This document shows, in pieces, positions 36,805 to 41,924 of a DNA stretch of 41,924 nucleotides. The position numbers and the translations under genes are program-made. Below the pieces are notes generated by a model that saw only the letters and a program-made list of their open reading frames with translations, did no database searches and had not been told where the DNA came from. How positions within the stretch are numbered: position 1 is the stretch's first letter; each line of letters opens with the position of its first letter. The DNA is from Rhizobacter sp. (GTDB lineage Bacteria > Pseudomonadota > Gammaproteobacteria > Burkholderiales > Burkholderiaceae_C): NCBI GenBank assembly GCA_023954175.1, contig JAMLIM010000028.1, positions 1 to 41,924 on the forward strand. The letters are read 5' to 3'.

Positions 36805-37307
36805 TGCGGCAACTTGGAGAGCTCGCGCTTGATCGCCGCGATGTCGCTTTCCTTGCGCCCGATCGCGGCCTTCATGTCGGCGACGCGGTCGAGGTAGCGC
36901 TGGAAGTTGCGCTCGCTGCCCAGGCGTTCGGGTTCACCGTTGTTGAACTCCTTCTGCATGATCCCGAGGTCTGTCTCGGCGCGTCGCAGTTCCGCCTCCA
37001 GGATGCGTCGCGCGTCGCTGTCGCGCGCGCGCTGGTCGGCAGGGTCGACCTTCGCTTCCGCCGGGCGCGGTGCCGAGGCCTGCGTCGGTGTCGCCGCGCG
37101 CGGACGCGGCGACGCGATGACGGTGATCGGCGCGCCTTCGAGCATCGTGCAACCCTTGGCCTTGGCTTCCTGCGGCGTCAGCGAATCCGTGTAAAGCACC
37201 GGCGTGCCCGGGCAGCGATAGACCGGGCGGTCGCTTTGCTGCGCGAGCGCGAGGCCCGGCAGCGCAGACACGGTCAGGGCCAGGAGCAACGCGGCGGACG
37301 GTTTCAT
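36801..37307 (-). CDS. DUF4124 domain-containing secreted protein
   Basis: A 168-residue exported protein. Residues 1-22 are a signal peptide (MKPSAALLLALTVSALPGLALA, cut before QQS). The short DUF4124-like part has VYRCPGTPVLYTDSLTPQEAKAKGC with a Cys pair, followed by a Pro/Ala linker and a charged coiled-coil C-terminus (RRILEAELRRAETDLGIMQK onward). Function is unknown. The start at 37307 is taken for the signal peptide; an in-frame start further up has no such feature. It is the first gene of a run with ntrB and ntrC and overlaps ntrB by four bases, a neighbourhood recurrent in betaproteobacteria to my knowledge. Confidence 0.85.
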   Translation of the reverse strand: MKPSAALLLALTVSALPGLALAQQSDRPVYRCPGTPVLYTDSLTPQEAKAKGCTMLEGAPITVIASPRPRAATPTQASAPRPAEAKVDPADQRARDSDARRILEAELRRAETDLGIMQKEFNNGEPERLGSERNFQRYLDRVADMKAAIGRKESDIAAIKRELSKLPQ

Positions 37308-37459
37308 GGCGTCATTGTGGCGCATGCCGAACGCGGCAACGGCCTGAACTGGCGGGCCTTGGCGGCGCACTTCGTCGCCAGATGCTGGCCGCGGCTTGCG
37401 CGTGCAAGCAACGGCGCGTCGGGACATGCGCCGCGCAAGCCGAAGCCGGCAGATGCGAA

Positions 37460-37483
37460 AAGGGACGGCTCGCGCCGTCCCTT
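37460..37483 (-). terminator. Intrinsic terminator of glnA
   Basis: A nine-base perfect stem, 37460-37468 with 37475-37483, loop CTCGCG, lies 20 bases after the glnA stop on the minus strand. The minus-strand 3' arm runs into CCCTTTTCGC, giving a short T tract. This is the best intrinsic terminator in the window. Confidence 0.8.
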
Positions 37484-37503
37484 CGCTGCGAGCCGTGCGC
37501 CGT

Positions 37504-38919
37504 TCAGGCGGCGAAGTACATGTCGAACTCGAGCGGATGGGTCGTCATGCGAAAACGCGTGACTTCCTGCATCTTGAGATCGATGTAGGCATCGAGGTAG
37601 GTGTCGGTGAAGACGCCGCCCTTGGTCAGGAACGCGCGTTCGCGGTCGAGGTACTCGAGCGCCTGCTCCAGGCTCGAGCACACGGTCGGGATCTTCGCGT
37701 CCTCTTCCGGCGGCAGGTGGTACAGGTCCTTGGTCGCCGCCTCGCCCGGGTGGATCTTGTTCTCGACGCCGTCGAGGCCGGCCATCAGCAGCGCCGCGAA
37801 ACCGAGGTAGGGGTTGCACAGCGGATCCGGGAAGCGCGCCTCGATGCGCCTGCCCTTCGGGTTCGCGACGTACGGAATGCGGATCGATGCCGAGCGGTTG
37901 CGCGAGCTGTAGGCGAGCTTGACCGGCGCCTCGAAGCCCGGTACGAGCCGCTTGTAGCTGTTGGTGCCCGGGTTCGTGATGGCGTTGAGCGCGCGCGCAT
38001 GCTTGATGATGCCGCCGATGTAGAAGAGCGCGAACTCCGACAGGCCGGCATAGCCGTCACCCGCGAACAGGTTCTTGCCGTCCTTCCACACGGACTGATG
38101 CACGTGCATGCCCGAACCGTTGTCGCCGACGATCGGCTTGGGCATGAAGGTCGCCGTCTTGCCATAGGCGTGGGCGACGTTCGTGATGACGTATTTCTGC
38201 AGCTGCAGCCAGTCGGCACGCTGCACCAGCGTGGAGAACCTGGTGCCGATCTCCATCTGGCCGGCGGTCGCGACCTCATGGTGGTGGACCTCGACCGGGA
38301 TGCCGAGCGATTCGAGGATCAGGCACATCTCCGAGCGCAGATCCTGCGCACTGTCGACCGGCGGCACCGGGAAGTAGCCGCCCTTCACGCCGGGGCGGTA
38401 GCCGGAGTTGCCGTGCTCGTATTCCTTGCCGGTGTTCCAGGCGCCCTCCTCGGCCTCGATCTTGACGAAGCAGCCCGACATGTCGATGCCCCAGCGCACG
38501 CTGTCGAAGACGAAGAACTCGGGCTCCGGGCCGAAGAACGCGGCGTCACCGAGGCCGGAGGACTTCATGTAGGCCTCGGCGCGCTTGGCGAGCGAGCGCG
38601 GATCGCGTTCGTAGGGCTTGCCGTCGGCGGGTTCGACGACGTCGCAGGTCAGCATCAGCGTCGGCTCTTCGTAGAACGGGTCGACATTGGCGGTGTTCGG
38701 ATCGGGCATCAGCTGCATGTCGGACGCTTCGATGCCCTTCCAGCCGGCGATCGACGAGCCGTCGAAGGCATGGCCGGAGGTGAACTTGTCTTCGTCGAAG
38801 TGCGACACAGGCACGGTGACGTGCTGCTCCTTGCCGCGGGTATCGGTGAAACGGAAGTCAACGAACTTGATCTCGTTGTCCTTCACCATCTTCATCACGT
38901 CGGCGACGGTCTTGGCCAT
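37504..38919 (-). CDS. glnA: Glutamine synthetase type I
   Basis: A 471-residue GSI that makes glutamine from glutamate, ammonia and ATP as a dodecamer. Conserved: [75 protein letters not shown] and [11 protein letters not shown]. Tyr400 in [10 protein letters not shown] is the equivalent of the adenylylated Tyr397 of E. coli, so adenylyltransferase control is expected. The ATG at 38919 follows AGGAG by seven bases. A sigma-54 promoter and NtrC-type dyads lie upstream, and ntrBC lies downstream on the same strand. Confidence 0.97.
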   Translation of the reverse strand: MAKTVADVMKMVKDNEIKFVDFRFTDTRGKEQHVTVPVSHFDEDKFTSGHAFDGSSIAGWKGIEASDMQLMPDPNTANVDPFYEEPTLMLTCDVVEPADGKPYERDPRSLAKRAEAYMKSSGLGDAAFFGPEPEFFVFDSVRWGIDMSGCFVKIEAEEGAWNTGKEYEHGNSGYRPGVKGGYFPVPPVDSAQDLRSEMCLILESLGIPVEVHHHEVATAGQMEIGTRFSTLVQRADWLQLQKYVITNVAHAYGKTATFMPKPIVGDNGSGMHVHQSVWKDGKNLFAGDGYAGLSEFALFYIGGIIKHARALNAITNPGTNSYKRLVPGFEAPVKLAYSSRNRSASIRIPYVANPKGRRIEARFPDPLCNPYLGFAALLMAGLDGVENKIHPGEAATKDLYHLPPEEDAKIPTVCSSLEQALEYLDRERAFLTKGGVFTDTYLDAYIDLKMQEVTRFRMTTHPLEFDMYFAA

Positions 38920-39020
38920 CAAATTGCTCCTGGCAGGCGTTGTAGTTCGGGGGTTTGGTGCTGTCTCGCCGCGGACCGGGCCGGTGGCCTCGTGCGCACG
39001 GAAGAAAGACGAACAAATCT

Positions 39021-39036
39021 AGCAGAATCCGTGCCC
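39021..39036 (-). promoter_or_regulatory. Sigma-54 promoter of glnA
   Basis: On the minus strand the sequence GGGCACGGATTCTGCT matches the -24/-12 pattern: GG (39034-39035) and GC (39022-39023) are exactly ten bases apart and the -24 box GGCACG is perfect. The -12 box is CTGCT against TTGCW. The transcript should begin near 39010, about 90 bases before the glnA ATG. Confidence 0.75.
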
Positions 39037-39084
39037 GCATCCAGGCGGGCTGCGTCGGCGCGAGGCTCATCCGCCACGCGACCC

Positions 39085-39105
39085 CACGCACCCAGTTGGT
39101 GCGTG
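39085..39105. promoter_or_regulatory. NtrC-binding site upstream of glnA
   Basis: CACGCACC (39085-39092) and GGTGCGTG (39098-39105) are a perfect eight-base inverted repeat with a five-base spacer, containing the NtrC core GCACC-N5-GGTGC. It is centred about 85 bases upstream of the predicted sigma-54 start. Lack of a T tract argues against its being a terminator of the cinA-like gene, which ends 29 bases away. Confidence 0.7.
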
Positions 39106-39133
39106 AAATCCCCGATCCGGGCGCGCGAGGCCC

Positions 39134-39928
39134 TCAACGCACCATCTCGGCGCCCAACTCGGCACCGTGATCGCGCAGCCCCGCCATCAGCACGGCATAG
39201 GCCGCATCGAGCGCCGGCCCCCGCCCCTTGACGCCGAGTTCAATGTGCCGCCCGAGGCTGGGGTGATCGACGCTCGGCAGGCTGAACACCTTCACGCCGC
39301 TGAACTCCGCCTCGATGCCCTGCATGAGCGGCGTGAGCGACGCCTCCATCGCGCCGAACACGATCACCGAACGCTCGGACTGCACCAGGCTGCCATGCAG
39401 GTTCGCATAGCGGCCGTCGAGCAGCGCTTCGATCATCGGATGCGCCATCACCGGGAAGCCCGGCACGAAGTGCACGTCGCCGACGGAAAAGCCCGGGATC
39501 TTGTTGAAGGGGTTGGCGATGATGCTCGCGCCCTCCGGGAACACGCCCATCTCCAGCCGCCGCAGCGTGTCGGGATGGTTCTCGTCCGCCGTCCAGCCCT
39601 TTTCCTCGGCCAACTGACGCACGCGCTGCATGATGAGTTCGCGCGCTTCGGGGTGCAGCACGAGCGGCACGCCGAGCGCCGCGGCGGCCGCCTGGCGCGT
39701 ATGGTCGTCCGGCGTCGCGCCGATGCCGCCACAGCAGAAGACGACATCGCCGCCGGTGAAGGCGCGCGCCAGCTCGGCGCCGATGCGCGCGCGATCGTCG
39801 CCGACGTAATGCGCCCACGACAGCGCAAGGCCGCGCGCGCCGAGCAGCGCGATCACCTTCGCGAGGTGCTTGTCCTCACGCTTGCCGGACAGGATCTCGT
39901 CGCCGACGATGATGAGGCCGAAGTTCAT
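39134..39928 (-). CDS. CinA-like molybdopterin-binding-fold protein
   Basis: A 264-residue protein with the MoCF-biosynthesis/CinA N-terminal fold: MNFGLIIVGDEILSGKREDKH, then VVFCCGGIGATPDDHTRQA, the loop that binds molybdopterin or nucleotide in this family, and PGFSVGDVHFVPGFPVMAHPM. The C-terminal amidase domain of full-length CinA (PncC-like) is absent, so NMN deamidation is not expected from this gene alone. Its ATG lies within four bases of the EI24-type gene's stop, so they are coupled. Its exact role is unknown. Confidence 0.88.
   Translation of the reverse strand: MNFGLIIVGDEILSGKREDKHLAKVIALLGARGLALSWAHYVGDDRARIGAELARAFTGGDVVFCCGGIGATPDDHTRQAAAAALGVPLVLHPEARELIMQRVRQLAEEKGWTADENHPDTLRRLEMGVFPEGASIIANPFNKIPGFSVGDVHFVPGFPVMAHPMIEALLDGRYANLHGSLVQSERSVIVFGAMEASLTPLMQGIEAEFSGVKVFSLPSVDHPSLGRHIELGVKGRGPALDAAYAVLMAGLRDHGAELGAEMVR
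39139..39153. promoter_or_regulatory. Second, weaker NtrC-type site
   Basis: GCACC-N5-GGCGC (39139-39153) differs by one base from the NtrC core and is centred 51 bases, about five helical turns, from the perfect site. It overlaps the last codons of the cinA-like gene. Two phased sites are usual for NtrC enhancers, which supports the reading. Confidence 0.45.
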
Positions 39929-40836
39929 GGCAACGGAGGGGGAAGCGGCGTCGCCGGTGGTGGCCGCACCGGTTCGACATCGATCGCGGGCTCGAGGAGT
40001 TCCACCGGTGCGAACCTGCGCTCGGGCGGCGGGGGCGGAGGGCCTTCGGCGCGCAGCTTCTCGAGTGCAGCGAGCAGGTAGTGGGCAAACCAGAGTGTCG
40101 AGAACGCGAACACGAGCGTGTAGATCCAGATCGCGACCGGCACCAGCACCGGCGCCATCGCGATGAACAGCACGCCCGACGCCCAGACGATGCTCGGCGC
40201 CGCGCCGAGGTAGCCGGTGAGCACGCCGATGCCGAGCAACGAAGCGCGGTGGCGCTTGAGCAGCGTCTGGCGTTCGCCCCGGCTTGCGTGTTCGGCGAGC
40301 ATGTCGTAGCTCAGCACGCGGTAGGTCAGCCAGCCCCAGATCAGCGGCGGCAGGATCAGCACCAGCGGCGGAATGAGCCAGAACGGGATCGACACCAGCA
40401 GCGCGAGCAGGGCGACGAGCGTCGTGCCGAGCGAGAGGAACGCACTGGCGAGGAACGAACCGCCATGCTTCTTCTCGAGCTTCGGGAAGCGCCGCTCGGC
40501 GACGAGCGCGAGCATCGACGGCGACATCAGCACCGCCACCGCGAGTAGCGAGCCGACGACGATCACCGGCGTCGCGAGAAACACGACGACGAGCGGCGGG
40601 AGCGCAGCCTTGAAGCCCGGCAGGCCGATGCTGACGAGCCAGCCGGCGAGCGTCGTGACGATGGACCACGACTCGAGTGTCAGGCGCACGCTGTCGAGCG
40701 CCGCGTCCCAGAAGAAGTAGCCCAGCCCCATCGCGATCGCGACCATCAGCACCAGCGGCAGCAGGGACAGCGCGATGACGCGCGGGTGCAGGCAATAGGC
40801 GGCGGCGCGCCAGAAGGAGTCGATCAGGGGATTCAT
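39925..40836 (-). CDS. EI24 domain-containing membrane protein
   Basis: A 303-residue inner-membrane protein of the EI24/CysZ-like superfamily. It starts MNPLIDSFWRAAAYCLHPRV, typical of betaproteobacterial EI24 proteins, with about six membrane segments (20-40, 55-75, 80-110, 130-165, 200-225, 225-250) and a Pro-rich cytoplasmic tail after residue 260. CysZ relatives take up sulfate, but no sulfate genes lie here and the function is open. It starts 18 bases after the beta-propeller gene and overlaps the cinA-like gene by four. Confidence 0.87.
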   Translation of the reverse strand: MNPLIDSFWRAAAYCLHPRVIALSLLPLVLMVAIAMGLGYFFWDAALDSVRLTLESWSIVTTLAGWLVSIGLPGFKAALPPLVVVFLATPVIVVGSLLAVAVLMSPSMLALVAERRFPKLEKKHGGSFLASAFLSLGTTLVALLALLVSIPFWLIPPLVLILPPLIWGWLTYRVLSYDMLAEHASRGERQTLLKRHRASLLGIGVLTGYLGAAPSIVWASGVLFIAMAPVLVPVAIWIYTLVFAFSTLWFAHYLLAALEKLRAEGPPPPPPERRFAPVELLEPAIDVEPVRPPPATPLPPPLP

Positions 40837-40854
40837 GACAGTGTGCTGCGTAGC

Positions 40855-41924
40855 CTATCGCAGGTTGCCGGTATGGCCGAGGCTGTAGCGGCCCGGCTGC
40901 GGCCATACCGTCAGGCCGTGCGGCTCGGCGCCGACCTTGATCTTCGCCACCGCGCCGCTCGTCGTGTCGAAACGATAGACGACGTCGTCGAAGCGACCCG
41001 AGAGCCAGAGGTACTTGCCGTCGGCGCTCACGTTGCCCATGTCCGGGCTGCCGCCGCCCGGCACCGGCCAGTGCGCGACGACCTTCTCGGTGGCGAAGTC
41101 GATCACCGTCACCCCGCCCTCGCCCTTCTTCCTGCCGTGGATCCTGTGCGTGCCGCGGTTCGCGACGTAGAGGCGCTTGCCGTCGCGGCTCGGATAGAGG
41201 CCGTGCGTGCCGAGCCCGGTCGTGATGAAGCCGACTTCGGTGAACGATTCGGCGTCGATCACGTGCACACCGTCGGCGTGCATGTCGGCGACGAAGAAGC
41301 GCTTGCCGTCGGGCGAGAAGCGGATGTCCTGCGGCATAGTCTTCGAGCCGGTGCACAACTCGGTCTCGCCCGGCGACCAGGGCATGCCGGCGACGGCGCG
41401 CGGGCGCGACGTTTCCTTCAGGCGTGTCGTCGGCAGTTGCAGGCGCAGGTAGCCGAGCACCTGCCGGTTGACGAGGTCGATCTTCGCGATCGTGCCCGAG
41501 AACTCACAGGTGAAGTAGGCGATGCGACCGTCGATCGAGAAGTCCGCATGGTTGATGCCGGGACACCCCGGCACCTCGATCGAATACTGCAGCGCCATTG
41601 TGTGCGGGTCGCGGAAGTCGAGCCGCTTGCGCGCCTCGGCGACGACGATGGCCGACCGGCCGTCCGGCGTCGCGTACATGTTGTAGGGGTCGTCGACCTG
41701 CAGTGCTTCGCCCGGCTTGCCGGTGCGCGGGTCGATCGGCGTCAGGCTGCCCGCGTCGTGGCGCTCGGAGTTGTTCGTCACCCACAGCGTGCGCAGATCC
41801 CACGACGGCACGATGTGCTGCGGGCTCTTGCCGACCTTGAAGCGGTCCACCACCTTCATGCTCACCGGGTCGATGACGGTGACGTCGCCGCCCCGCAGGT
41901 CGGGCACGTAGATGCGTTGCAGGT
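40855..41924 (-). CDS. YVTN-type beta-propeller protein (5' end outside window)
   Basis: At least 356 residues of a seven-bladed beta-propeller related to YncE and cytochrome cd1-type propellers, with repeating blades such as GGDVTVIDPVSMKVVDRFKVG, PQDIRFSPDGKRFFVADM, VHVIDAESFTEVGFI and GGSPDMGNVSADGKYLWLSGR. The coding frame runs to the window edge with LQRIYVPDLRGG, so the true start and any signal peptide lie beyond it. Such proteins are usually periplasmic; no heme motif (CxxCH) is seen in the part present. Ligand and role are unknown. It heads the run toward the EI24-type and cinA-like genes. Confidence 0.88.
   Translation of the reverse strand, partial: LQRIYVPDLRGGDVTVIDPVSMKVVDRFKVGKSPQHIVPSWDLRTLWVTNNSERHDAGSLTPIDPRTGKPGEALQVDDPYNMYATPDGRSAIVVAEARKRLDFRDPHTMALQYSIEVPGCPGINHADFSIDGRIAYFTCEFSGTIAKIDLVNRQVLGYLRLQLPTTRLKETSRPRAVAGMPWSPGETELCTGSKTMPQDIRFSPDGKRFFVADMHADGVHVIDAESFTEVGFITTGLGTHGLYPSRDGKRLYVANRGTHRIHGRKKGEGGVTVIDFATEKVVAHWPVPGGGSPDMGNVSADGKYLWLSGRFDDVVYRFDTTSGAVAKIKVGAEPHGLTVWPQPGRYSLGHTGNLR

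Overview
The window is about 42 kb of high-GC chromosomal DNA. Gene content, codon use and neighbourhoods (thyA-folA, DUF4124-ntrB-ntrC next to glnA, a red-type Calvin-cycle operon with a divergent cbbR) suggest a betaproteobacterium of the order Burkholderiales, perhaps near the Rubrivivax/Leptothrix/Methylibium group. That placement is inferred from gene style, not from an rRNA gene. I see no rRNA, tRNA, CRISPR array, transposase or phage gene.

Layout. Positions 252-8864 hold a three-gene signalling operon: a 2414-residue hybrid histidine kinase (TPR region, eight tandem GAF domains, kinase core, two receivers), a free Hpt protein, and a receiver-linked class III nucleotide cyclase. The genes overlap at start and stop codons, so they look like one phosphorelay that ends in cyclic nucleotide output. 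A small GYD-domain gene converges on it. Positions 9491-14462 (minus strand) hold a MarR regulator followed by an EmrA/EmrB/NodT-type tripartite drug efflux system, with a perfect palindrome at the regulator's promoter. The next 366 bases contain an elaborate nested inverted-repeat element. An MsbA-like ABC exporter, an MscS-type channel, thyA, folA and a DUF4337 membrane protein follow.

Positions 20636-27308 are the carbon-fixation island: cbbR (minus) diverging from cbbL-cbbS-rpe-cbbX-cbbF-cbbP. It encodes form IC RuBisCO, its activase, and the FBPase, epimerase and phosphoribulokinase needed to regenerate RuBP. Next on the minus strand are a haloalkane dehalogenase with a complete active site and a gluconate kinase. 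A FeeM/LuxI-like acyl-amino-acid synthase candidate (plus) converges on, and overlaps, a membrane PAS-GGDEF-EAL protein (minus).

The right third holds exodeoxyribonuclease III, then (minus strand) a nitrogen-control block: DUF4124 protein-ntrB-ntrC, glnA with a visible sigma-54 promoter and two NtrC-type dyads, and a further run of a beta-propeller protein (cut by the window edge), an EI24-type membrane protein and a CinA-like molybdopterin-binding-fold protein.

The strongest candidates for something unusual are the eight-GAF phosphorelay to a cyclase, the cloverleaf-like repeat element at 14551-14817, and the synthase/c-di-GMP gene pair at 29094-32815.
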